Shown one piece after another: positions 47,661 through 53,505 of a stretch of DNA of 53,505 nucleotides. Below the pieces are notes generated by a model. It saw only the letters and a list, made by a program, of their open reading frames with translations. It made no database searches and was not told the origin of the DNA. This DNA comes from Planctomycetaceae bacterium (GTDB taxonomy: Bacteria > Planctomycetota > Planctomycetia > Planctomycetales > Planctomycetaceae), in contig JAJDEJ010000340.1 of NCBI GenBank assembly GCA_029259815.1, positions 1 through 53,505 of the forward strand, given 5' to 3'. Numbering within the stretch: the first letter of the stretch is position 1; each line of letters begins with the position of its first letter. The translations under genes and the position numbers were made by a program.

Positions 47661-47828
47661 CGTACAGGTGGCCCTCGATGTCAGCATGAACGTCCCGTAT
47701 TCTGACAGAAGTCGATGCGTCTCGAAAGCCGGTGTTCCTGAACACTACGCACGTTAGGTGGGGAATTCCCCACGTGGACAACCCGCCAATACCTGCCAGC
47801 ATAAAAAGGACGTTCCACTCAGCGATTC

Positions 47829-47857
47829 ACGGTGTGGCCAGACATTTGCCACACCGT
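47829..47857. promoter_or_regulatory. 10-bp perfect inverted repeat upstream of a capsid operon
   Basis: ACGGTGTGGC, nine bases, GCCACACCGT, lying 13 bp before the ATG at 47871. It could be an operator or an mRNA stem controlling the capsid-like operon. It has no T-tract. Confidence 0.55.
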
Positions 47858-47870
47858 AGGCGATCGCGAA

Positions 47871-48086
47871 ATGTCACGACGTAAAAAGCGATTCGCCCGG
47901 CGATTGACGGCTGACCTGACACGAGCAACAAAACAACGTCAGATTCTCTGCACCTGGTCGTCGGCTGAATTCAGCAAATTCGATGGCATCGGACTCGACA
48001 CACTAGAACCAGTTCTACGGGCGAAAGGCTTTTCTGTCCTTGGCGGCGGACAAATTCTCGACACCACAAAGGACGAACCCGAATGA
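47871..48086 (+). CDS. Small basic protein coupled to the capsid-like gene
   Basis: The protein is 71 residues from the ATG at 47871 (MSRRKKRFARRLTADLTRAT); the frame from 47832 runs through an inverted repeat and is less likely. The N-terminal 25 residues are strongly basic, followed by WSSAEFSKFDGIGLDTLEPV and a short acidic tail. The stop TGA overlaps the next start in ATGA, so it is probably translated with the capsid-like protein. Family unknown; a DNA-binding or head-associated role is speculative. Confidence 0.6.
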   Translation: MSRRKKRFARRLTADLTRATKQRQILCTWSSAEFSKFDGIGLDTLEPVLRAKGFSVLGGGQILDTTKDEPE

Positions 48087-49240
48087 TTCGATTCACTGAA
48101 CACGAAGTTGAAAAGTCACACGCCGCACTCCGTCGAGGGCTTCTCGAACGGGCACTTGGGCCATGCGAGCTTTGGCATGACGAAACCAAAAAAGCTGTCG
48201 GCACCGTCTCGAAGGACCAGAGCTTTCGCGGTGCGAGACTCTCACGCATTGCTCGTGAATGCTTGGTGCGTGGCGGGAATCGTCAAGCCGCTGATTTGCC
48301 CGACCATGAAGTTGTCCGCGTTGCGCTCAAGCGGGACGGGGCTGGCTATCACTCGACAGGATCATTCACCAATCTGCTGTTGGACGCGACCGAGAAGTCA
48401 CTGAGGCAGAGCTACGATGAGGCACCCGTGTCGTTTCCAACATGGACGCGACGAGGTGAGTCCGCACGAAGTTTCAAAGAGCTAAACCGAATTGTCTTCG
48501 GTGACATGAATCTGCCTGAGGAAGTGCCAGAGAACCACGAATACCCTGAAGCAAGCACGACCGATGCGAGGGAGAGTTATCGCGTCGTGAAGCATGGTTC
48601 AATCTTCTCGGTAAGCATGGAGGCAATCGTCAACGACGATTTGCAAGCCATCGTGGGGTCACCTCGCAAGCAAGGGGCTGCGATGCGGCGGAAGATCAAT
48701 CGCGATTGTTGCGCGATTTTGACCGACAACGATGCTCTGGCTGACTCCATCACCCTCTTCCACGGATCGTCACACGGTGCGAACCTGGACGCCACCGCAC
48801 TTGCTGCGGGTGCTCTTGATACGGGGTTCGCCGTGATGGGAACTCAGTCAGGAACCGACGCATCGACCGTGCTTGGCATCATGCCACGATATTTGATTGT
48901 GCCTTCCGCACTTGCCGCGACCGCTTTGAAACTCATTCACGGCGACCTCATGTATCCTGCACAGTCGAGTGATATTCCGCTCTATGGAATCAACGGTCCG
49001 CGAAGTCTTGAGGTCATCGCTGACGGTCAACTCGACTCGCTTGGATCGGCTACGAACTGGTGGTTAGCCGCTGACCAAAACGTCGTCGACACAGTCGAAG
49101 TGACCTACCTGCAAGGCGAAGAGTCTCCAGTCTTGGAGCGAGAAGAAGGCTTCACAACTGACACCATCAAGTACAAAATTCGACAGAGTTATGGCGTCAA
49201 GGCCATCGACTTTCGAGGTCTCTATCAAGGCAATTCTTGA
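48083..49240 (+). CDS. HK97-fold-like phage major capsid protein without protease domain
   Basis: The protein is 385 residues. From about residue 92 it matches the capsid half of prohead protease-capsid fusion proteins: STGSFTNLLLDATEKSLRQS, FKELNRIVFGDMNLPEEVPE, YRVVKHGSIFSVSMEAIVND, DLQAIVGSPRKQGAAMRRKI, then LGIMPRYLIVPSALAATALK and a final beta-rich domain. The first about 90 residues are charged and helical like a delta or linker domain; the S14/ClpP-like protease normally preceding this region is absent. It ends before a hairpin terminator. The capsid assignment is from memory of the family pattern and is fairly strong. Confidence 0.8.
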   Translation: MIRFTEHEVEKSHAALRRGLLERALGPCELWHDETKKAVGTVSKDQSFRGARLSRIARECLVRGGNRQAADLPDHEVVRVALKRDGAGYHSTGSFTNLLLDATEKSLRQSYDEAPVSFPTWTRRGESARSFKELNRIVFGDMNLPEEVPENHEYPEASTTDARESYRVVKHGSIFSVSMEAIVNDDLQAIVGSPRKQGAAMRRKINRDCCAILTDNDALADSITLFHGSSHGANLDATALAAGALDTGFAVMGTQSGTDASTVLGIMPRYLIVPSALAATALKLIHGDLMYPAQSSDIPLYGINGPRSLEVIADGQLDSLGSATNWWLAADQNVVDTVEVTYLQGEESPVLEREEGFTTDTIKYKIRQSYGVKAIDFRGLYQGNS

Positions 49241-49253
49241 TTTCATTGGCATC

Positions 49254-49292
49254 CCCTGCCGCACGGTTTTCTTCAAACGCCGTGCGGCAGGG
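49254..49292 (+). terminator. 13-bp stem hairpin after the capsid-like gene
   Basis: CCCTGCCGCACGG (49254-49266), a 13-nt loop, and its perfect complement at 49280-49292, beginning 14 nt after the capsid stop. No U-tract follows, so it may be an mRNA stabiliser as well as a terminator. Confidence 0.7.
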
Positions 49293-49306
49293 TCGGGGCA
49301 CACATC

Positions 49307-49450
49307 ATGGCAGACGCACCACCAATCAAAACATCAACTCAGATACGGACGTTCATCGAAACCTTCGACTCCTTCGCATACTCGGAGGACTCGGTCGAAG
49401 TCTTGCGTGATGTGGCGATGGAATTGCTCACGACCTGCGAGCGGCTCTAA
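49307..49450 (+). CDS. Tiny acidic ORF, 47 aa
   Basis: The ATG at 49307 opens MADAPPIKTSTQIRTFIETF and ends with VAMELLTTCERL before TAA at 49448. It is helical and acidic, with a G-rich stretch about nine bases before the start as possible ribosome-binding site. No family is recognised. It lies right after the capsid gene, where phages often carry small head or connector proteins. Confidence 0.4.
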   Translation: MADAPPIKTSTQIRTFIETFDSFAYSEDSVEVLRDVAMELLTTCERL

Positions 49451-49577
49451 GATGGGACCGAAGACACGGACGACCTGGAACGCACGCTGTCGATCATCAC
49501 TGGCAACAGATATTGAACTTCGTCTCGGTGGCGGTCCTGGGGCGACCTGGGGCCGTCATTTTCAAACCACAGGTGGG

Positions 49578-49703
49578 ATGATGGCCGACCCATCACCAGA
49601 GCAGATCGCCGCCGCTTGCGCGAGGATCAGAGCCAAGAAGCGGGCCGACATCACGGAATTCATCGCACGCTGGCAACAAAGCGGGCAGACATTTCCACAG
49701 TGA
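49578..49703 (+). CDS. Tiny helical ORF coupled to the ParB-like gene
   Basis: Starting at ATG 49578 (a second ATG follows at once) the 41-residue product reads MMADPSPEQIAAACARIRAK and on to QQSGQTFPQ. The start SPEQIAAACARI recalls small planctomycete phage proteins with (T/S)PEEI. The TGA stop overlaps a GTG start of the next gene, GTGA. A much longer open frame to 49191 lies upstream but is in shadow of the capsid gene. Function unknown. Confidence 0.5.
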   Translation: MMADPSPEQIAAACARIRAKKRADITEFIARWQQSGQTFPQ

Positions 49704-50446
49704 AGGCCAACGTCCGTCCAGGAACCGATGACAACGCGATGCTCCACTCGCTTGGTGCGAACAGCAAGCACGGACTGCGTCGAACGCGAGAGGACAAAAG
49801 GACCGCCATTCGTAAAGCGTTCCAGCACCCAGACCTGGGATTGAATGCGTCGGATCGTCGAATCGCTCACGCCTGTCGCGTTTCGCATCCTCTTGTCGCT
49901 GACGTGAGGAGAGAAGTCGAAGCCGCAGGTGGTAATTCTTCCACCTGCCCGGAAGCCCGCCTTGGTGCTGATGGAAAGAGCTATCCATCGACACGACCAG
50001 TGACGGCGATAAACACACCACTGCCAGCGTCAACCGAGCAACCCGCTCGCGAGCCTGAGCCGGCTCCAGAGCAAGAGCCTGAGACACCGGAAGACCCACG
50101 TGACGATGTCGGGCGCGATTTCACAGGGAAATATCTGCACGCGGTTGATTGGAACCGGGAAGCGACGTCAGTCATTCGCGAGATCGGTGCCCTCGCAACC
50201 CGTTGCCGGAACCTCAAAGGGGCGGATGGTGGTGTGTGGCTGGACTTCCAAGACACGGAGCGTTGTTTGTCGCAGGCACAGGTGAACCTCAAGTTCGCCA
50301 AGTATCACACTGAATGCCCGAAGTGTCTGGACTCCGAGCCGTCGAAGGACTGCAAGACTTGCAAGGGGCACGGCTGGATCAATCGCGGCATCTTTGGGCG
50401 GCTGAGCGACACTGATAAAAAGGCACTCGACCTTGCACTGTTTTGA
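49700..50446 (+). CDS. ParB-like DNA-binding protein lacking its nuclease domain, with C-terminal zinc knuckle
   Basis: I place the start at GTG 49700, four bases inside the previous ORF (GTGA), giving 248 residues; ATG 49616 would be a shadow extension. Residues 1-75 (VRPGTDDNAMLHSLGANSKH, GLRRTREDKRTAIRKAF, SDRRIAHACRVSHPLVADVR) match the middle of planctomycete ParB-like nuclease proteins, including the helix-turn-helix. The ParB nuclease domain that normally precedes it is missing. A Pro/Glu-rich linker leads to a helical C-terminal part with CPKC and CKTCKGHG, a DnaJ-type zinc knuckle. It may regulate replication or transcription of the island. Confidence 0.7.
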   Translation: MKANVRPGTDDNAMLHSLGANSKHGLRRTREDKRTAIRKAFQHPDLGLNASDRRIAHACRVSHPLVADVRREVEAAGGNSSTCPEARLGADGKSYPSTRPVTAINTPLPASTEQPAREPEPAPEQEPETPEDPRDDVGRDFTGKYLHAVDWNREATSVIREIGALATRCRNLKGADGGVWLDFQDTERCLSQAQVNLKFAKYHTECPKCLDSEPSKDCKTCKGHGWINRGIFGRLSDTDKKALDLALF

Positions 50447-50554
50447 CAGAACACAAACCGTTTTGGAGAGAGCGGGAATCCAGATGACGCCAAAAAAAAC
50501 GCCCAGTCAGCGGGACGCAAACCGCTGCGGGGCACGGACGCAAGGCACAACGAC

Positions 50555-51550
50555 ATGGAATTCACTCACGATCGCTGTTCACAAAGTAAATACGCACCTA
50601 ACGCGAGGTTCACGGAACCGGCTGACATCCTCATTGAGGCACGGCGGTACTGGAACCTTGGGTGGAACATCACGCCGCAGGTATGGGGAACGAAGAAACC
50701 ACCCGCACGCCACCGATGGAAGGTACGGAAACGTCGCCCACCGTCACGAGACATCGACCGTTGGTTCGGGACCGAGCGGAGGAACATCGCAGTGATTCCT
50801 GGAGAACTCTCAGACGGCCTGTGCGTGCGAGACTTCGACGACAGGGACGCCTACCACGACTGGAGGGCTTCTCACCCGGATCTTGCCGAACGGTTGCCTA
50901 CGAGCCGCACACGACGTGGGTATCACGAGTTCTTCCGGACTGACGGAAACGATCCCAACATTCCGAAGCGGAAAGGTGTGGTTCACTGCCACGATGGTGA
51001 GCTGAAGGTGAGTAACTCTCTCATTACCTTGCCACCGAGTCAGCATCCAGACGGAGGACGTTACGAATGGGTCATCGAACCGTTCCACAGTGCGATTCCG
51101 ATTGCCTACGACGTCGCGTCTGCGGGCCTGATTCCACCCCCAACCAAAACCGCTTCCGAGTGTGGAAGTACACAGGTTGTGCAACCATGCCAAAGCATGC
51201 CAACTCATTTCCAGAAAGGGGGTACACAGTTGGCGTTGTTTTGCGACGACGGGACGCTCTCAACGAAAGCATTTGACGACGTGCTGGGGTGGACGCTGCC
51301 GACGGGATTCGGGACGAGAGTGCGTTGCCTCTGGAGGCTGTCACGCTGCCTCAAGACCCTCGATGAGACACGACACTTCCGGATTGACGAACTGGAGCCA
51401 ATCGTCAGGCACTGGCAATCGTCAGGCACTGGCATCAGTTGGCATTGCCGAAAATGCGGACGAAGGAATGGTTCGAAACTTGGGGGGCGTTTGCCCGGTG
51501 TTGGGCACGATCCACGGTTCCCATTGGAGAGGAGGAAGACTATCGCATGA
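50555..51550 (+). CDS. Prim-pol primase/polymerase, N-terminal fragment of a frameshifted gene
   Basis: The first about 281 residues form the bifunctional primase-polymerase (AEP) domain: EARRYWNLGWNITPQ, GTKKPPARHRWK, NIAVIPGELSDG, the metal-binding VRDFDDRDAY (D-x-D), TSRTRRGYHEFFR and the C-terminal VSNSLITLPPSQHPDGG. After HWQSSG the frame shifts because of a 17-bp tandem duplication at 51400-51433, and the last about 45 residues are out of frame and meaningless. Without the duplication the reading frame continues into 51439-51840. Such primases occur in plasmids, satellites and phages and start element replication. Confidence 0.85.
   Translation: MEFTHDRCSQSKYAPNARFTEPADILIEARRYWNLGWNITPQVWGTKKPPARHRWKVRKRRPPSRDIDRWFGTERRNIAVIPGELSDGLCVRDFDDRDAYHDWRASHPDLAERLPTSRTRRGYHEFFRTDGNDPNIPKRKGVVHCHDGELKVSNSLITLPPSQHPDGGRYEWVIEPFHSAIPIAYDVASAGLIPPPTKTASECGSTQVVQPCQSMPTHFQKGGTQLALFCDDGTLSTKAFDDVLGWTLPTGFGTRVRCLWRLSRCLKTLDETRHFRIDELEPIVRHWQSSGTGISWHCRKCGRRNGSKLGGRLPGVGHDPRFPLERRKTIA
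51400..51433 (+). repeat. Perfect 17-bp tandem duplication that breaks the primase
   Basis: AATCGTCAGGCACTGGC occurs twice in a row (51400-51416 and 51417-51433). Seventeen is not a multiple of three, so it shifts the frame. Removing one copy gives EPIVRHWHQLALPKMRTKEW, a continuous and family-like sequence. Confidence 0.97.
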
Positions 51551-51840
51551 CTGAGATACTTGACCGAGCGAGACATGCAGGATGTCCGCAAGAGTTTCGA
51601 TGTCAGCAGGTTGATCCCGTCTATGTATTGGCGGCTTCAATCTGTCGGGAACTGGCCATTGAATCAGGGAATGCCGAGTTCTTCCTCGATTGCAGAGTGT
51701 TGGGCCGGCAATGTGGCGTGTCGTTTGGTTCGGCAGCGGCATGCCTACGTGCCCTCGCTGCAAGCCGAGTCATTGCCAAAATCAAAGCCGCCGAGAAAGG
51801 CAAAGCCACAGAGTACCGATACCTTCGGACTCTCGACTGA
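51439..51840 (+). CDS. Prim-pol primase, C-terminal fragment of the frameshifted gene
   Basis: The frame opens with MALPKMRTKEWFETWGAFAR and continues MTEILDRARHAG, LAASICRELAIESGNAEFFL and CGVSFGSAAACLRALAASRV, a small helix-turn-helix domain that normally follows the prim-pol domain in these proteins. It has no ribosome-binding site of its own and overlaps the N-terminal fragment. The two fragments were one gene of about 422 residues. The break looks recent because nothing else has decayed. Confidence 0.8.
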   Translation: MALPKMRTKEWFETWGAFARCWARSTVPIGEEEDYRMTEILDRARHAGCPQEFRCQQVDPVYVLAASICRELAIESGNAEFFLDCRVLGRQCGVSFGSAAACLRALAASRVIAKIKAAEKGKATEYRYLRTLD

Positions 51841-51991
51841 AATCGAGTTTCCTCACCGATACGCACGCGCGAAGAGAATGGCGTGCCAATGCTCTGAGAG
51901 ACTTCCGAATGGAGACTTTTGTAGGTCTACAAAAAAGGGCCGAATCACTGAACCGGGCTAATGCCCACAACCTCACGAATGGACGGGAAGA

Positions 51992-52396
51992 ATGATCGAA
52001 TTCGACGAAAAACTTGAAACGGAAAACCGCCTGTACCTCACTCAGCGCTTGACGGGAGTTGCCTGTGAGATTTGGAGCCAGAGACTGGCCGCACTCGCCC
52101 GGCATCTCGAATGCGAGATCGCAGTTCGCGACGAACCACACGAAACCGTCCGAGAGCATCACAAGCTGAGGCAACGGCGGGAGGCTTCTGTATTCTATCA
52201 ACTCGGAGAGACTTGGCGAGAGTGCTGCGAAACGCTGGGGCACAACCCTACTGAGCTGTCGCCAACACTTCCCGGCGGGGACATCATCAGCAAGCATGAG
52301 CGGTCAATCAAGAAGCCAGACTTGCCGAGTGATGAGATCGCGCGCATGCTGCAAGAACTCGTCGACGAAATTGGTGAGAACGTCACAGCCGAGTGA
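51992..52396 (+). CDS. Hypothetical helical protein of the island
   Basis: The protein is 134 residues with a GGAAG site before the ATG. It is entirely helical and charged (YLTQRLTGVACEIWSQRLAA, LARHLECEIAVRDEPHETV), ending with PSDEIARMLQELVDEIGENV. No known domain. Its position directly before the recombinase gene suggests an excisionase-like or replication role, but no helix-turn-helix is evident. The 150 bp before it hold no convincing gene. Confidence 0.6.
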   Translation: MIEFDEKLETENRLYLTQRLTGVACEIWSQRLAALARHLECEIAVRDEPHETVREHHKLRQRREASVFYQLGETWRECCETLGHNPTELSPTLPGGDIISKHERSIKKPDLPSDEIARMLQELVDEIGENVTAE

Positions 52397-52437
52397 TCCT
52401 GTGATGGGCATTTTGCGTTGGGGAATTGAGGGGATTT

Positions 52438-53391
52438 ATGGCAAGTATCAGTCGAGAGTCGAACGGACGAAAAATGATTCAAGTGCGTTGCCCAGATGGC
52501 AAGCGTCGTTCCATTCGACGCGGGAAATGCACGATGAAGGACGCCCAACTCTTTCGCGTCAGAGTTGAGAGCCTGATGTCCGCCAAATTAACGGGGCGGG
52601 CACCTGATGATCAAACGTCCCGGTGGCTGGGAAACCTGCCGACAAAAATGGCTCGAACTCTGTTGAAGTGTGGACTGATCGACTTCAATCCGACTGAGGC
52701 ATTGGGGCCGTTCCTCGACAGTTATTTCCGCAAGAGAACCGACGTGAAGTCCTCAACTGTCGTCGTCTGGAGCCACACACAACGAAACCTCATCGAATAC
52801 TTCGGGGAGAACCGCACCTTCGATAGCGTTACTCCCGGTGACGCTGATGACTGGAGGCGTTCTCTGACTCGTCAGGGGCTTAGGGAAACGACGATCCGCA
52901 AGAGATGCCAGGTTGCAAAACAATTCTTTCGAGCTGCTTGCCGGGCGAAGCTCATCGAGGACAACCCGTTCAGCGACTTGCAATCGGGCCATGCCGCCAA
53001 CCGTCAACGGGATTATTTCATCACTCACCAAGAGGCTGAGCGAGTCATCGCCGGATGCCCTGACGACGAATGGAGACTGCTATTTGCACTCAGCAGATGG
53101 GGTGGGTTACGGTGCCCGAGCGAGCATCTTGCCTTGGAATGGACACATGTCGACTGGGACGCTGCGACTATCCGGATTCAATCCCCCAAAACACAACATC
53201 ACGACAACGGCGAGGAACGGCTCCTCCCTCTGTTTCCGGAGCTGAGGCCACATCTGGAGGCAGTCTACCACGAGTCCAGCGGGGAAGGGCCGATCATCAC
53301 ACGATACCGATCAGCCAACAGTAATCTGCGTTCCCAACTCCTGCGGATCATCAAGCGGGCCGGGCTAGCCCCAGCACAAGCGACCATTTGA
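52438..53391 (+). CDS. Tyrosine recombinase (integrase), truncated at its C-terminus
   Basis: The protein is 317 residues from the ATG at 52438, with GAGGGGA upstream. The core-binding domain (TRQGLRETTIRKRCQVAKQF) and the start of the catalytic domain are clear: LSRWGGLRCPSEHLALEW supplies the first Arg and IQSPKTQHHDNGEERLLPLF the Lys. The sequence then ends IIKRAGLAPAQATI where family members continue into HxxR, H/W and the nucleophile Tyr. These residues are missing. An open +1 frame after the stop reads to the window edge and may be a displaced tail. It is probably inactive. Confidence 0.85.
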   Translation: MASISRESNGRKMIQVRCPDGKRRSIRRGKCTMKDAQLFRVRVESLMSAKLTGRAPDDQTSRWLGNLPTKMARTLLKCGLIDFNPTEALGPFLDSYFRKRTDVKSSTVVVWSHTQRNLIEYFGENRTFDSVTPGDADDWRRSLTRQGLRETTIRKRCQVAKQFFRAACRAKLIEDNPFSDLQSGHAANRQRDYFITHQEAERVIAGCPDDEWRLLFALSRWGGLRCPSEHLALEWTHVDWDAATIRIQSPKTQHHDNGEERLLPLFPELRPHLEAVYHESSGEGPIITRYRSANSNLRSQLLRIIKRAGLAPAQATI

Positions 53392-53505
53392 GTTCGTAGT
53401 GAAAGAAAACATCCGAAACCCTGCTGGAATCCGCGTATTGAGTGTTGTGAAGACGACACAACAAGCGGCACAGAAAAGGATTTCGGGTGATGGCTTCAGC
53501 TTATC
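53392..53505. other. Window end; open +1 frame after the integrase stop
   Basis: A frame overlapping the stop reads KRPFEFVVKENIRNPAG and VVKTTQQAAQKR to the right edge. It may be the integrase C-terminal tail after an internal deletion, or an unrelated gene start. Not decidable here. Confidence 0.3.

Larger units (their letters stand above)
44714..53505 (+). mobile_element. Degenerate phage-like or satellite-like integrated island
   Basis: The block carries a tail-tape-like protein, small membrane protein, Mrr nuclease, capsid-like protein, tiny coupled ORFs, ParB-like regulator, prim-pol primase and tyrosine recombinase, almost all on the plus strand. No terminase, portal, protease or lysis gene is present. 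The primase is frameshifted and the recombinase truncated. The right end is outside the window. It could be a prophage remnant or a capsid-carrying satellite. Confidence 0.65.

Noticed and set aside
49191-49577. Upstream part of a 170-codon frame ending at 49703
   Set aside because: It overlaps the capsid end and its terminator hairpin; only the last 41 codons look like a gene.

Overview
The window looks like chromosomal DNA of a planctomycete (phylum Planctomycetota). I infer this from several family signatures read directly in the translations: a DUF1559 pseudopilin-like protein, a Tyr/Val/Pro-rich secreted protein of the planctomycetal YTV type, a 2413-residue surface protein with an LEPR-XLL/CSLREA-like start, parallel beta-helix-like repeats and C-terminal FG-GAP repeats, a Tat-type Gfo/Idh/MocA oxidoreductase, and a trypsin/SirB1 fusion. 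murC and murB are present, so the organism encodes at least part of the peptidoglycan pathway. There is no rRNA, no recognisable tRNA and no CRISPR array.

Layout. 1-361: decayed transposase remnant (ISKra4-like). 680-3625: two envelope proteins (a Gly/Cys/Tyr-rich secreted protein and a coiled-coil protein built on 24-residue repeats), closed by a strong hairpin. 3789-3945: a palindromic element whose sister copy lies at 9767-9873. 4182-7636: tadA/cpaF-tadB-tadC, the motor and inner-membrane platform of a Tad/Flp-type pilus. 7657-8958 (minus): a PaaK-like acyl-CoA ligase. 9198-13641: a conserved hypothetical protein, an SNF2 helicase and a translationally coupled pair of an ABC-type ATPase and a DUF3226/TOPRIM protein, a split-OLD-like arrangement that may be antiviral. 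13674-21128 (minus): an M16 protease, a rhomboid protease, an OBG/DRG-like GTPase, a small membrane protein and a trypsin/beta-sandwich/SirB1 fusion. 21403-23835 (plus): ECF sigma factor, membrane anti-sigma-like protein with a CxxCH motif and a Tat oxidoreductase, all overlapping. 23850-29104 (minus): a beta-ketoacyl-synthase homologue lacking the catalytic Cys, a sugar-phosphate transferase, an oxidoreductase and an atypical Nramp-family transporter. 29568-36809 (minus): the giant surface protein. 37581-42249 (plus): SRPBCC protein, murC, murB, a Uma2 nuclease gene flanked by two copies of the last 25 codons of murB, and a DUF3592 protein. 42332-44320 (minus): a cobalamin riboswitch followed by a DUF1559 pseudopilin-like gene and a DUF6580 membrane protein.

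From about 44.7 kb to the right edge lies a decaying phage-like or satellite-like island: a tail-tape-like protein, a small membrane protein, a zinc-ribbon Mrr nuclease, a stand-alone major-capsid-like protein, tiny coupled ORFs, a ParB-like DNA-binding protein with a zinc knuckle, a prim-pol primase broken by an exact 17-bp tandem duplication, and a tyrosine recombinase that has lost its C-terminal catalytic residues. No terminase, portal or lysis gene is visible.

The observations I consider most worth checking are the ATPase-TOPRIM pair, the B12 riboswitch driving a pseudopilin and a DUF6580 protein, the murB-tail duplication around Uma2, the Cys-less ketosynthase, the CxxCH anti-sigma-like protein, and the capsid-bearing island. 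All calls are by eye; no database search was run.
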